Assembly: GCF_029338315.1 (NCBI RefSeq) | Contig: NZ_CP119794.1 | Span: 1,302,001 to 1,366,000, forward strand | DNA length: 64,000 nucleotides | Direction: 5' to 3' | Origin: Haloarcula regularis | GTDB taxonomy: Archaea; Halobacteriota; Halobacteria; Halobacteriales; Haloarculaceae | Shown: piece by piece, positions 28,625-38,029 of the stretch | Position numbering within the stretch: position 1 is the stretch's first letter | Layout of the letters: each line of letters starts with the position of its first letter | The notes under the pieces: generated by a model | What the model was told of the DNA's origin: nothing | The model's database searches: none | The model's input: only the letters and a program-made list of their open reading frames with translations | Translations under genes and position numbers: made by a program

Positions 28625-29491
28625 TCACCCGGACCGGTCGGGATCCGGGTCGTGGACCGCCAGCTCGCCCGCGACGGCGTGCTGGCTCGTCTCGCTCAAG
28701 TCGATGCCCTCCGCCCGACAGGCCTCGTGGACGCTTCGGATGAACGCCGAGCGGACGGACGGCACCCGGTTCCGGCGGTTGTTCGGCACCCAGACGCGGC
28801 CGACGACCACGACGGCCGTCGCCGCGAGGTCGTCGACCGCGACGATGGGTTCGGGACTCTCGGCGACGTGATCCAGGTCGCGGGCCACGTTCCTGACGAT
28901 GGCCTCCAGCTGGTCCAGGTCGGTGTCGTAGCCCACGCCGAACTCGTAGGAGACACCGATGGGGCCCGTCGACGTCTCGTTTATCACTGCGCTCGTCGCC
29001 AGGTCGGTGTTCGGGACGATGATGCGTTCGTTGTCGGGCGTTCGCACCCGGGTCACCCGGAGGTCGATGTCGACGACGACGCCCCGGTTGCCGTCCCACT
29101 GGATGGTGTCGCCGACGTTGACGTCCGGGTCGGTGACGATGAACGCGCCGGAGACGAAGTTGCCGAGCACGTCCTGGGCGGCCAGGCCCACCGCGATGGT
29201 CACGCCGGCGGCGACGAGCGTCGACCCTGCGAGCGTGCCCTGGAACCCCGCGACGCTCGCCGCGACGACGACGGTGAGGATGACCACCAGCAGATGCGAG
29301 CTGCTCACGAGGGCGCTCTCGAGCGTCCGGTCGACGTTCGACCGTCCCAGTCCCCAGCGAACGAGCGGGACGAACACGAGTCGGCCGGCAGCATAGAGCA
29401 CGGCGGCGGCGATGAGGAACTCCGCGCCGTCCTCGACCAGCTGTGCGTAGGTCGACGAGAGGTTCCCCGAGAACGGGTCCGGAACCTGCAT
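28625..29491 (-). CDS. mechanosensitive ion channel, MscS family
   Basis: The 288-residue protein has three N-terminal membrane segments, with the pore-lining TM3 recognisable in a Gly/Ala-rich ITIAVGL-like helix and QDVLGNFVSGAFI, then the MscS beta domain (VGDTIQWDGNRGVVVDID) and the C-terminal alpha/beta domain. It should open under membrane tension to release solutes during hypo-osmotic shock. The ATG at 29491 is used; the frame is open upstream but that part is not family-like. Convergent with the helicase gene, one base from its stop. Confidence 0.88.
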   Translation of the reverse strand: MQVPDPFSGNLSSTYAQLVEDGAEFLIAAAVLYAAGRLVFVPLVRWGLGRSNVDRTLESALVSSSHLLVVILTVVVAASVAGFQGTLAGSTLVAAGVTIAVGLAAQDVLGNFVSGAFIVTDPDVNVGDTIQWDGNRGVVVDIDLRVTRVRTPDNERIIVPNTDLATSAVINETSTGPIGVSYEFGVGYDTDLDQLEAIVRNVARDLDHVAESPEPIVAVDDLAATAVVVVGRVWVPNNRRNRVPSVRSAFIRSVHEACRAEGIDLSETSQHAVAGELAVHDPDPDRSG

Positions 29492-29593
29492 ACCACTCTT
29501 TCCGACCCCTGGTACATGAATGTCGGGCGCCGTGCCGAGGCCGTGACCGCGCGAAACGTCGCTGTTTTGTGCCCTCGGGCCAAGACTCGAACG

Positions 29594-29968
29594 ATGCGTT
29601 TCGTCCATCCAGACGAGCTGGAGGCCCGTCTCGAGTCGTCGGCGGCGGAGGACCCGTTCGTGCTCGACATCCGGCCGGCGGGGTCGTTCAGCGAGCGGGC
29701 AATCGAGGGGAGTCACAACATCCCGGTCTACGGCGACCTGCGGCGTGGCGACGAGGGGTCGCTCCGCGATCGCCTGGACGAGGTCCCGACCGACCGGGAC
29801 GTCGTCGTCGTGTGCAAGATGGGCGTGGTCGCGAAGCGGGCGACGGCGCTGCTCGAGGACACCGGGTACGACGCGGCGACGCTCCGTGGCGGGATGAGCG
29901 CCTGGCGCGGCTACCAGCGGGGGTCGCTGACCTACAAGCTCCGGTCGCTGCTCTGGAAACTCAGGTGA
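29594..29968 (+). CDS. rhodanese domain protein
   Basis: A 124-residue single rhodanese domain with catalytic Cys74 in the loop CKMGVVAKRA, followed by LRGGMSAWRGY, the typical final helix. It transfers sulfane sulfur from thiosulfate or a persulfide donor; the physiological acceptor is unknown. The ATG at 29594 lies at the start of the domain (FVHPDELEARL). Confidence 0.88.
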   Translation: MRFVHPDELEARLESSAAEDPFVLDIRPAGSFSERAIEGSHNIPVYGDLRRGDEGSLRDRLDEVPTDRDVVVVCKMGVVAKRATALLEDTGYDAATLRGGMSAWRGYQRGSLTYKLRSLLWKLR

Positions 29969-30051
29969 GGACAGAGACGGACACGCCGATCTCGGCGCTC
30001 AGGGCGTCGCCGTTCGTCACTCGCGGTCGCGGTCCGACCTCGCGCAATCGT

Positions 30052-30465
30052 TCATCCAACTCTCTCGTCCAGAATTAGCCTCGTCTTCGTACTCACGACC
30101 TCGTCCAGCTCCCGGGCCTGCGTGATGAGGTCGTTGACCGCGCCGGTGTCGGCGGCGTCGACGACCACGACGATGTCCTGCTCGCCCGAGACCTGCCAGA
30201 CGAAGTCGACGGCGGGCCACTCGGCGATGTGGTCGGTGACGGCGGCCGTGTCGACGTCCACGTCGACGCCGACCTCGATCATCGCCTTGACGTTCCCGGT
30301 GCTCGTCGCGACGGTGAAGCGTTCGATGACGCCCTCGTCGACGAGTCGCTCGACGCGGTTGCGGACCGTCCCTTCCGAGGTACCCACCTGGTCTGCGATC
30401 TCCGTGTACGGGGTTCGGGCGTCCCGCCGGAGTATCGAGAGTATCTGGCTGTCGAGGTCGTCCAT
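30052..30465 (-). CDS. Lrp/AsnC family transcriptional regulator
   Basis: The 137-residue protein has the AsnC helix-turn-helix (LDSQILSILRRDARTPYTEIADQVGTSE in the first 30 residues) and a C-terminal RAM ligand-binding domain with the DIVVVVDAAD segment. It is divergent from carA, and the 101-base gap holds a perfect 15-bp palindrome that recurs upstream of carB. It therefore probably senses an amino acid or nucleotide-related ligand and controls carbamoyl-phosphate synthesis, as well as itself. Haloarchaea often have an Lrp-type gene beside carA, to my knowledge. Confidence 0.88.
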   Translation of the reverse strand: MDDLDSQILSILRRDARTPYTEIADQVGTSEGTVRNRVERLVDEGVIERFTVATSTGNVKAMIEVGVDVDVDTAAVTDHIAEWPAVDFVWQVSGEQDIVVVVDAADTGAVNDLITQARELDEVVSTKTRLILDERVG

Positions 30466-30500
30466 CGAGATGGGAGAGTACCCCTCCCCCGACTTGAGGA

Positions 30501-30515
30501 TTACGAAAATCGTAA
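30501..30515. promoter_or_regulatory. palindromic operator between lrp-type gene and carA
   Basis: TTACGAAAATCGTAA is a perfect palindrome (TTACGA / TCGTAA around AAA). It is 36-50 bases upstream of the regulator's ATG, overlapping its likely core promoter, and 52-66 bases upstream of carA, just above carA's TATA-like CCTTATG at 30534-30540. This geometry fits repression of the regulator and activation of carA. A near copy (13 of 15) lies upstream of carB. Confidence 0.65.
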
Positions 30516-30566
30516 CTCACCTTCGAAAGCAATCCTTATGAGGCGACATTGTATACGCATCTCGTA

Positions 30567-31610
30567 ATGGCTGATGCATACGTAGCGCTGGAGGGCGAAC
30601 GCGTCATCGAGGCCCGCGCCCGCGCCCCTGGGACCGCTCGCGGCGAAGTGGTGTTCACGACCGCCTATACCGGCTACGAGGAGAGTCTGACCGACCCCTC
30701 CTACGAGGAGCAGATTCTCACGTTCTCGTATCCGCTCATCGGGAACTACGGCGTCCGGGAGGAGCGCTTCGAGTCCGACCGCGTGCACCCGCGTGGCGCC
30801 GTCGCCCGCGAGATGACCGACGACGTGGCCGAGTGGCTCGAGAGCGAGGGCGTCCCCGCCGTCGACCACCTCGACACGCGCGACATCGTCACCGAGATCC
30901 GCGACGAGGGGGCGATGAAGTGTGGCATCGCCGCCGGCCCCGACGTCACCGAGGAAGACGCGCTGGCGGAACTGCGCCAGTGCAAGCACATGTCCGAACA
31001 CGTCGACATCGGGTCGCAGGTCTCCGTCGCGGACGCGACGGTCCACAACGCCGATGGCGACGGCGCGACCGTCGCGCTGGTCGACTGCGGCGCGAAAGGG
31101 TCCATCATCGAGTCGCTGGTCGAGCGCGACGCCGTCGTCCACGTCCTGCCCTACGACGCCACCGAGTCCGACGTCGAGGCCATCGACCCCGACCTCCTCT
31201 TTGTCTCGAACGGCCCCGGCGACCCCGAGAACTTCGAGGCGGCCGGCGAACTCGTCGAGACGTACGTCGGCGACGTCCCGCTTGCGGGCATCTGTCTCGG
31301 CCAGCAGGTCGTCGCAAACGCCCTTGGCGGCCAGACCGAGAAGATGGAGTTCGGCCACCGCGGCGTCAACCAGCCGGTGCGTGACCTCCGCTCGAACCAG
31401 GTCGTGATGACGACCCAGAACCACGGCTACACCGTCGCCGACCCCGGCGACAAACTCGACGTCACGCAGGTCAACGTCAACGACGACACGCCGGAGGGCC
31501 TGGAGAACGACGACTTGAACATCATCACCCGTCAGTACCACCCCGAGGCCCATCCCGGTCCCCACGATTCGCTGGGCTTCTTCGACGACGTGCTGGGAAT
31601 GACGCAGTAA
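30567..31610 (+). CDS. carA: carbamoyl-phosphate synthase small subunit
   Basis: The subunit hydrolyses glutamine to supply ammonia to CarB, feeding pyrimidine and arginine synthesis. The 347-residue protein has the CarA N-terminal domain (TAYTGYEESLTDPSY, FSYPLIGNYG) and a class I glutamine amidotransferase domain with catalytic Cys in GICLGQQ (about residue 240) and His/Glu in RQYHPEAHPGP. The ATG at 30567 is about 29 bases after CCTTATG and is preferred over the start at 30549. carB is 3 kb away on the opposite strand. Confidence 0.94.
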   Translation: MADAYVALEGERVIEARARAPGTARGEVVFTTAYTGYEESLTDPSYEEQILTFSYPLIGNYGVREERFESDRVHPRGAVAREMTDDVAEWLESEGVPAVDHLDTRDIVTEIRDEGAMKCGIAAGPDVTEEDALAELRQCKHMSEHVDIGSQVSVADATVHNADGDGATVALVDCGAKGSIIESLVERDAVVHVLPYDATESDVEAIDPDLLFVSNGPGDPENFEAAGELVETYVGDVPLAGICLGQQVVANALGGQTEKMEFGHRGVNQPVRDLRSNQVVMTTQNHGYTVADPGDKLDVTQVNVNDDTPEGLENDDLNIITRQYHPEAHPGPHDSLGFFDDVLGMTQ

Positions 31611-31787
31611 GCGAGGGCTCGAACGTAGTGAGAGGCCTCGTACCGGAACGGCGAGCGAAACCAGCCGTGGAGGAATAGCGAGGGGCGCGACCGACGGGAG
31701 CGGCCCTCGGATAGCGAGCGGTGACCACAGGGAACCGCGAGCAGCGAGGGCCTGAGTGGAGCGACGGGCCGCCAGTTTTTCGACCGG

Positions 31788-32714
31788 TCAGCCCTCGGCG
31801 AACCGTTCCGCCCACGGTGCCAGGATGCCGGTCACGGCCTCGTTCATCGGGACCTCGACGTCGACGTCGGCGGCGTGTTCGACCACGGCCGCGTTGAGCG
31901 CCTCGAGCTCCATGGGCTTCTCGTGGGTCAGGTCGTAGTACAGCGACGAGGAGGAGTCGGCGTCCAGGTCGCGGGCGAAGTCCAGCCACTCGTCGACGGT
32001 GTCGTCGGGGAGGGCGATGCCCTCGGCGCGAGCGACCGCACAGACCTCCTCGACGATGCGGCGGTACATGGTCCACGAGGCGTCCGCCTCGCGGATAGCC
32101 CCCACCGGGAGGCGCGTGGCGGCGGTCATCCCGGACTGGGCGCAGATGAACGCGAACTTCCGCCAGAGTTCGACGTGAATGTCGTCAGCGAGGACGGCGT
32201 CGACCCCAACGCACTCGCCGAATGCCGCGTCCAGCGCCTCGATGCGGTCGGTTCGCTCCCCGTCGAGTTCGCCGTAGACGAACCGGGCTGGACCGCCGGT
32301 GTGTTCGACGACGCCGGGCGAAGCAATCGTCGAGAAGATGTAGGCGACGCCCCCGACGACGTGGCCCTCGCCTATCGCCTCGGCGAGCCACTGCTCGTTG
32401 TCGACGCCGTTCTGCAGGGAGACCACGGCAGTGTCGTCGCCGAGCAATGGGTCGAGTTCCGTCGCGGCCTCGCGGGTGTCCTGAGCCTTCACGCAGAAGA
32501 GCACGTAGTCACAGGGGCCGACCGCACTGGAGTCGTCTGTCGCCGGACAGTCCACCGTGGTATCGCCGAAGCTGCTCTCGAGTCTGAGCCCGTCCGCCTG
32601 GAGGGCCGAGAGGTGGTCTCCACGGGCAATCAGATGGACCTCGTGGCCAGCGTCGGCGAGTCTCGCACCTAGATAGCCGCCGATACCACCGGCACCGAAC
32701 ACTGCGAACTTCAT
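31788..32714 (-). CDS. panE: ketopantoate reductase family protein
   Basis: Reduces ketopantoate to pantoate with NADPH for CoA synthesis. The 308-residue protein has the Rossmann motif GAGGIGGYLGA at residues 7-17, the VKAQD segment and the catalytic Lys in HVELWRKFAFICAQSG, with a helical C-terminal domain. ATG at 32714 begins the Rossmann fold; upstream codons are leader. Haloarchaea also have other enzymes of the pathway, so panE is probable rather than certain. Confidence 0.85.
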   Translation of the reverse strand: MKFAVFGAGGIGGYLGARLADAGHEVHLIARGDHLSALQADGLRLESSFGDTTVDCPATDDSSAVGPCDYVLFCVKAQDTREAATELDPLLGDDTAVVSLQNGVDNEQWLAEAIGEGHVVGGVAYIFSTIASPGVVEHTGGPARFVYGELDGERTDRIEALDAAFGECVGVDAVLADDIHVELWRKFAFICAQSGMTAATRLPVGAIREADASWTMYRRIVEEVCAVARAEGIALPDDTVDEWLDFARDLDADSSSSLYYDLTHEKPMELEALNAAVVEHAADVDVEVPMNEAVTGILAPWAERFAEG

Positions 32715-32823
32715 ACCGGGGCTACGCCAGTCTAGGGGGTAATTGTTCGGTCGGAGCGAACCGACTGGTTCCCGTGTTGGCACAGACACGCCAGCGACGG
32801 GGAGAGCGTCGAGTAGCGCTCGA

Positions 32824-32840
32824 TTCTCACTGTGTGAGAA
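32824..32840. promoter_or_regulatory. perfect palindrome upstream of the transducer gene
   Basis: TTCTCAC-TGT-GTGAGAA is a 17-bp perfect inverted repeat immediately before the TATA-like GTATAAT (32848-32854), which is about 31 bases before the ATG at 32882. Placement at the BRE/TATA border suggests an operator for an unidentified regulator. Confidence 0.5.
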
Positions 32841-32881
32841 TATTGGGTATAATTTGAAATACTGTGCCGAGATACACCACT

Positions 32882-34200
32882 ATGGCGATGGAAGGTGGTG
32901 CGACGGCCGGAACCGACTTCTCACAACGCATCGAGGCGGGAGAACAACTCCCCGGGGACGAACTGGAGACGGTTCTCACCGACAACCTCCGTGCGGTGAT
33001 GGAATCGACGGGGGCGGCGATGCGCATCCTGGACCTCGAGTTCAATGTCGTCGTCGAAAACGATGCGATGACCGAACTGGGTGGGGTCGACGCCGAGGAG
33101 AGCGAGGCGATCAAGTGCTACGACCAGTTTTGCAACCCGGAGGTCTGTGGTACCGGGAACTGCACGCTCAAACAGATCGTCGACGGCGGCACGGACGAGA
33201 TACGCGCCGAGGTCGAAAAGGAGAGTTACGACGGGCGGGTGATCCCCACCGAGCTCGTCGTCAAGCCCATCCGGAACGAGGCGGGCGACGTGGTCGCGAT
33301 CAGCGAGACGTTCCACGATATCTCGGACCGAAAGCGGGCGACCGGGAGCATCAAACGCGCTGTCGACGAGCTGAAAGCCTCCTCGGAGGACGTCGCACAG
33401 AACTCACAGGACATCAGCGACCAGGCGACGGCCCAGCTCGAAGCGGTCACGGAGGTCTCGGAGGAGGTCGCCTCGCTCAGCGCGACCGTCGAAGAGATCG
33501 CCGCGACCGCCGACGAAGTCCAGAGTATCAGCACACGGGCTCGAGCGGAAGCCGAGGAGGGTGCAACGGAGGCCGAAGAGACGATCGAGATCATGTCCGA
33601 GATCGAAGCGGCGGCCGACGAGGTCACGAGCGACATCCGGGAGCTCAACGAGAGCATCCAACAGATAGACGAGTGGTCGACGTGATCAACGACATCGCCG
33701 ACCAGACGAACATGCTCGCGCTGAACGCCTCCATCGAGGCGGCACGCGCAGGCGAGGCCGGGAGCGGCTTCGCCGTCGTCGCCGACGAAGTGAAATCGCT
33801 CGCGGAGGAGTCACAGCAACGGGCCTCGGAAATCGAGGAGATCGTCGCCTCCGTCAGAGCGAACACCGCCGAAACGGTCGAGAGTCTGGAAGAGACAAAC
33901 GAGGTGGTCGTCGAGGGGGCAGAGAAAGTCCGTGGCTCCGGCGAGACGTTCAAGAGCATCGCGGCGGTCGTCGAAGACGTCTCCGACGGCGTCGAGGAGG
34001 TCGCCGACGCGACCGACGACCAGGCCGCCTCGACGGAGGAGATCGCCAGCATGGTCGACCAGACCGCCGAGGACTTCGAACGGGTCGCCGAGGAGGCCAA
34101 AGCCATCGCTGCCGCGAACGAGCAACAGGTGGCGACGGTGACGGAGATCAGCGAGGACGTCGACAGCATGGACGCCCTGGACATCCAGAGCGAGCTGTGA
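32882..34200 (+). pseudogene. soluble methyl-accepting taxis transducer with PAS domain, frameshifted
   Basis: The protein starts with an N-terminal PAS-like sensor domain ([21 protein letters not shown]) with a Cys-rich segment ([16 protein letters not shown]), then a helical MCP signalling domain with the hairpin tip [22 protein letters not shown]. There are no membrane segments, so it is a cytoplasmic transducer. The frame changes at 33671-33676; adding one G (GAG to GAGG) gives [16 protein letters not shown] and a continuous 439-residue protein. The Cys cluster could bind metal, haem or redox-sense, which is inference. Leaderless start at 32882. Confidence 0.82.
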
Positions 34201-34261
34201 GGGCGGACCAAAGACCGTGACTGGCCACCGCGGGCGATCCACAGTGGCGGGGGGGAGCGCC

Positions 34262-37200
34262 TTACTCGCCGCCCCACTTGCGCGCGGTCTTCGGGCGCTC
34301 GCTGATGGCCTGCACGGCGAGGGGCTGGTCCTGTGAGTTGATGGCCTCGAGTGCGGCCTCTGCGCTCTCGATTGTCGAGAAGTACGTCACCGTGTTCTCG
34401 ACGCAGGCCTCGAGCACGTCGCGGTTGCGCGAGGCCACGAGGTCGATGTCGTCGTTCTCGATGGCCTCGACGACGGCCTCGACGTCCGCGTAGTCGTCGA
34501 GGTCCTGGACCTCGAAGTGCTCCTCGTAGCCCAGCACGGGGAGGTCGACCAGCGCCGTCCCGTCGAGCGGGATGGGCTTGCCGACGCACATCTGGGCCTT
34601 CTGGTAGGCCTTGCCGAAGGAGCCCGCGGTGCCCATCACCTCGCCCGTGGACTTCATCTCGGGCCCGAGACGCGGGTCAGAGCCCGGCAGGCGGTCGAAG
34701 GGCAGGACGACCTCCTTGACCGAGACCTGCTCGGGGATCTGCTCCTCGACGTCGAGTTCGTCGAGGGAGGCGCCGGCCATCACCTTCGCCGCGAGTTTCG
34801 CGATGGGGACACCGGTCGTCTTCGCGATGAACGGCACCGTGCGCGAGGAGCGCGGGTTCGCCTCGAGGACGTACACCTCGCCGTCACGCACCGCCAGCTG
34901 GACGTTCAACAGGCCGACCGTATCGAGCGCGTCGGCGATGTCCTCGGTCACCTCGCGGATCCGGGGCATGACGTCCTTGATCTCCTGGGAGCGCGGCGGG
35001 ATCATACACGCCGAGTCCCCGGAGTGGACGCCGGCGGTCTCGACGTGTTCCATCACGCCACCGATGAGGACCTCGTCGCCGTCGGCCACGGCGTCGACGT
35101 CCAGTTCCACGGCGTCGGCCAGGAACTCGTCGACGAGGATCGGCTTGTCCGGGGAGACACGCACCGCCTCCTCGATGTAGGTCTGGAGGTCGTCGTCGTT
35201 GTAGACGACGTCCATCGCGCGGCCGCCCAGAACGTAGGACGGACGGACGAGCACCGGGTAGCCGATGTCGTGGGCCAGTTCCAGGGCCTCCTCCTCGGAG
35301 GTCGCGGTGCCACCCTCGGCCTGGGCGATGCCGAGTTCGTCCATCAGCTTGTTGAAGCGGTCGCGGTCCTCGGCTAAGTCCATCGCGTCGACGGACGTCC
35401 CCATGATCTCACAGTCGAGGTCGCGGCGCTCGAGTTCCTGTTCGAGGGGATGGCCGATGTCGACGGAGGTCTGGCCGCCGAACTGGACCATCACGCCGTC
35501 GGCCTCCGTCGCTTCGATGACGTCGGCGACCTCCTCGGCGGTGACCGGTTCGAAGAACAGGCCGTCGGAGGTGTCGTAGTCAGTCGAGACCGTCTCGGGG
35601 TTGTTGTTGACCACGTGGGCCTCGATGCCGGCCTCCTCGAGTGCTTGGACGGCGTGGACCGAACAGTAGTCGAACTCGACGCCCTGGCCGATGCGGATGG
35701 GGCCGCCGCCGACGACGACCACGCTCTCTAAGTCGCGGTTCACCATCAGTTCGTCGCGGTCGATGCCCGAGACCGGATCGCGCGTCGAGTAGTAGTACGG
35801 CGTCGTCGCTCTGAACTCGCCGGCGCAGGTGTCGACCAGTTTGAAGTCGCGGTCGGTGGTCTGTGTTTCGACCGTGTCGACCGAGACCCCGGCACCGTCC
35901 GTGGCCGCCTCGACGGCTTCCTCGTCCTCGTCGTCGACGGCCGGGAGCCAGGAGGCGTGGGTGTCGTTGAACTCACCGCCCGCGAGCGCGGTGATCTCCT
36001 GGTCGGTGAAGCCGGCCTGGGCGGCCGTCTCGAAGTCGCCGTGCTGGGCGGCCTCGGCGGCGTCGGCGACCTGCTCGAACCGCTCGACGTACCACTCTTC
36101 GATGTCGGTCAGCTCGACGACCTCCTCGACCGTGTAGCCGCGGTCGAACGCCTCGAACATCGCGTAGGGGCGGTCGGGCGTCGGCTTGATCAGGTACTCC
36201 GCTTCGAGTTCGTCGTCGTCGACCTCGTTCCAGTCGACGGCGGGGTCGTACTCCGAGGAGCGAAGCGCCTTCAGGAGGCTCTCGGGGAAGGTCCGGCCGA
36301 TGGCCATCGCCTCGCCGGTGGACTTCATCGCCGTCGTGAGCTCGAAGTCCACGTCGCGGAACTTGTCCTTGGGCCAGCGCGGGACCTTCGTGACCACGTA
36401 GTCGATGGCCGGTTCGAAGGCGGCGGTGGTCTCGCCGGTGATCTCGTTTTCGATCTCGTGGAGGCGCTTGCCCATCGCGACCTTCGCGGTCACGCGGGCG
36501 ATGGGGTAGCCGGTCGCCTTCGAGGCCAGCGCCGAGGAACGGGAGACGCGGGGGTTGACCTCGACGACGCGGTATTCGCCGCCGGGCGTGCCGTCGTCGC
36601 GCCAGGCGTGCTGGATGTTACAGCCGCCCTGGATGCCGAGTTCGCGGATGACCTTCAGCGCGGAGTCGCGCATCTCCTGGTGAGCCTCGTCGGGGATGAC
36701 CTGGGAGGGCGTGACGACGGTGGACTCCCCGGTGTGGATGCCCATCGGGTCGATGTTCTCCATGTTGCAGATGATGATACACGAGTCGTCGGCGTCGCGC
36801 ATCACCTCGTACTCCAGTTCGACCCAGCCCTCGATGGACTCGGTGATCAGCACCTCGCTGTTACGCGAGAGGCGCAGGCCCTTGCGGACGCGCTCGACGA
36901 GCTCCTCGAACTCGTGGACGACGCCGGAGCCGGAGCCGCCGAGCGTGTAGGTCGTCCGGGCGATGACCGGGAGGCCGCCGACCGCCTCGACGGCGTCCTC
37001 GACGCGCTGGCGGAAGGCCTCCTCGTCGAAGTCCGTGACCGACTCGTCCTCGTCGAGCGAGATGGTCGTCGAGGCCGGGACGGGTTCGCCGATCGACTCC
37101 ATGCGCTGGCGGAACAGGTCGCGGTCCTCGGTCGCGTAGATGGTGTCGAGCGGCGTGCCCATGACCTCGACGTCGTGTTCCTCGAGGACGCCCTCCTCGG

Positions 37201-37504
37201 CGAGCTCGGCGGTGACGTTGAGGCCGGTCTGGCCGCCCAGGCCGGCGATGACGCCGTCGGGCTGTTCCTTCCGGATGATCTCGGAGATGGCCTCGGTGTT
37301 GATGGGTTCGAGGTACACCTTGTCGGCCATCTCCGGGTCGGTCATGATGGTCGCGGGGTTCGAGTTCACCAGGACGACGCGGGCGCCTTCCTCCTGGAGC
37401 GCCCGGCAGGCCTGCGCACCGGAGTAGTCGAACTCTGCTGCCTGTCCGATCTTGATCGGGCCACTCCCGATGAGCAGGATTGTGCGGTCTTCCTCGGCTG
37501 TCAT
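34262..37504 (-). CDS. carB: carbamoyl-phosphate synthase large subunit
   Basis: The 1080-residue subunit has two tandem ATP-grasp halves; each starts with a Rossmann-like GSGPIKIGQAAEFDYSG or GGGPIRIGQGVEFDYCS segment and carries conserved ATP-grasp motifs. The C-terminal allosteric (MGS-like) domain is shorter than in bacteria, and a mid-protein acidic insertion (AVDDEDEEAVEAATD) is typical of haloarchaea. It makes carbamoyl phosphate from bicarbonate, ammonia and two ATP. A near copy of the carA-lrp palindrome lies 64-78 bases upstream of the ATG. Confidence 0.94.
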   Translation of the reverse strand: MTAEEDRTILLIGSGPIKIGQAAEFDYSGAQACRALQEEGARVVLVNSNPATIMTDPEMADKVYLEPINTEAISEIIRKEQPDGVIAGLGGQTGLNVTAELAEEGVLEEHDVEVMGTPLDTIYATEDRDLFRQRMESIGEPVPASTTISLDEDESVTDFDEEAFRQRVEDAVEAVGGLPVIARTTYTLGGSGSGVVHEFEELVERVRKGLRLSRNSEVLITESIEGWVELEYEVMRDADDSCIIICNMENIDPMGIHTGESTVVTPSQVIPDEAHQEMRDSALKVIRELGIQGGCNIQHAWRDDGTPGGEYRVVEVNPRVSRSSALASKATGYPIARVTAKVAMGKRLHEIENEITGETTAAFEPAIDYVVTKVPRWPKDKFRDVDFELTTAMKSTGEAMAIGRTFPESLLKALRSSEYDPAVDWNEVDDDELEAEYLIKPTPDRPYAMFEAFDRGYTVEEVVELTDIEEWYVERFEQVADAAEAAQHGDFETAAQAGFTDQEITALAGGEFNDTHASWLPAVDDEDEEAVEAATDGAGVSVDTVETQTTDRDFKLVDTCAGEFRATTPYYYSTRDPVSGIDRDELMVNRDLESVVVVGGGPIRIGQGVEFDYCSVHAVQALEEAGIEAHVVNNNPETVSTDYDTSDGLFFEPVTAEEVADVIEATEADGVMVQFGGQTSVDIGHPLEQELERRDLDCEIMGTSVDAMDLAEDRDRFNKLMDELGIAQAEGGTATSEEEALELAHDIGYPVLVRPSYVLGGRAMDVVYNDDDLQTYIEEAVRVSPDKPILVDEFLADAVELDVDAVADGDEVLIGGVMEHVETAGVHSGDSACMIPPRSQEIKDVMPRIREVTEDIADALDTVGLLNVQLAVRDGEVYVLEANPRSSRTVPFIAKTTGVPIAKLAAKVMAGASLDELDVEEQIPEQVSVKEVVLPFDRLPGSDPRLGPEMKSTGEVMGTAGSFGKAYQKAQMCVGKPIPLDGTALVDLPVLGYEEHFEVQDLDDYADVEAVVEAIENDDIDLVASRNRDVLEACVENTVTYFSTIESAEAALEAINSQDQPLAVQAISERPKTARKWGGE

Positions 37505-37567
37505 TACCCGACCCGAGCCCACACATCGTAATAAGCCCGGCGAAATGGTACGAGTCTCGAAGTCCGA

Positions 37568-37582
37568 TTTCGAATTTCGTAA
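37568..37582. promoter_or_regulatory. carB copy of the car/lrp palindrome
   Basis: TTTCGAATTTCGTAA, read on the carB strand as TTACGAAATTCGAAA, matches the carA/lrp palindrome TTACGAAAATCGTAA at 13 of 15 positions. It lies upstream of a CTTATTA TATA-like box (near 37528-37536), the same arrangement as at carA. Supports joint control of the two unlinked subunit genes. Confidence 0.6.
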
Positions 37583-37628
37583 TGCGGGTCCGTCACACGG
37601 GGGCCGTCTCACCCCTGCCCGGCCAGAA

Positions 37629-37880
37629 TCAGTTGTCGAGGAACCGGTACCGATATGGCTGCCCCTGGATGACCTCCACGTCGTCAGTCTGGGCGCGCCG
37701 CCCCAGTACCGTCGCGACGCGGTGAGCACTCTCGAACTCCTCGTCGTGTTCCGCCAGCACCTCGAGTATCTCCCGGGCGGTCATGGGCTCATCCGCGTCG
37801 GCGTCTTCGAGCACGGACCGGATGCGCTCGAACTCGCCATGACGTATGGCCATATACCCATTCAGGGCCTCATACACCAT
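37629..37880 (-). CDS. small haloarchaeal winged-helix-like protein
   Basis: The 83-residue protein is mostly helical with a probable winged helix (MTAREILEVLAEHDEEFESAHRVATVLGRRA) and an ending PYRYRFLDN that looks like a wing strand. No enzyme motif. ATG at 37880 used; an in-frame ATG at 37853 (MAIRHGEFERI) is a reasonable alternative because the sequence between contains a TATATGG box. Function unknown; possibly a small DNA-binding protein. Confidence 0.65.
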   Translation of the reverse strand: MVYEALNGYMAIRHGEFERIRSVLEDADADEPMTAREILEVLAEHDEEFESAHRVATVLGRRAQTDDVEVIQGQPYRYRFLDN

Positions 37881-38029
37881 ATAACACCGTCAGACAACCG
37901 TCGTACGGCGGTTTCGGCGAAACCGACAGACGGCGAGGTGGTAGCCCGTGTCATACGAAGACGACAACCGTCTGAAAATTTTTCGGCGGTCGACCGAGGG
38001 CCCGCCGGGAAGCAGTACCGACCCGAGGC

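Noticed and set aside
30501..31565. 355-codon frame antisense to carA
   Set aside because: Shadow of a GC-rich gene; valine/aspartate-rich composition and no homology expected.
31611..31787. Possible small RNA or gene in the palindrome-rich gap after carA
   Set aside because: Only degenerate GCGAG/CTCGC-type palindromes common between haloarchaeal genes are seen; no promoter and no stable single structure can be defended.
33671..33676. Programmed frameshift in the transducer gene
   Set aside because: No slippery heptamer or downstream structure; a missing G explains it and matches the many similar cases in the window.
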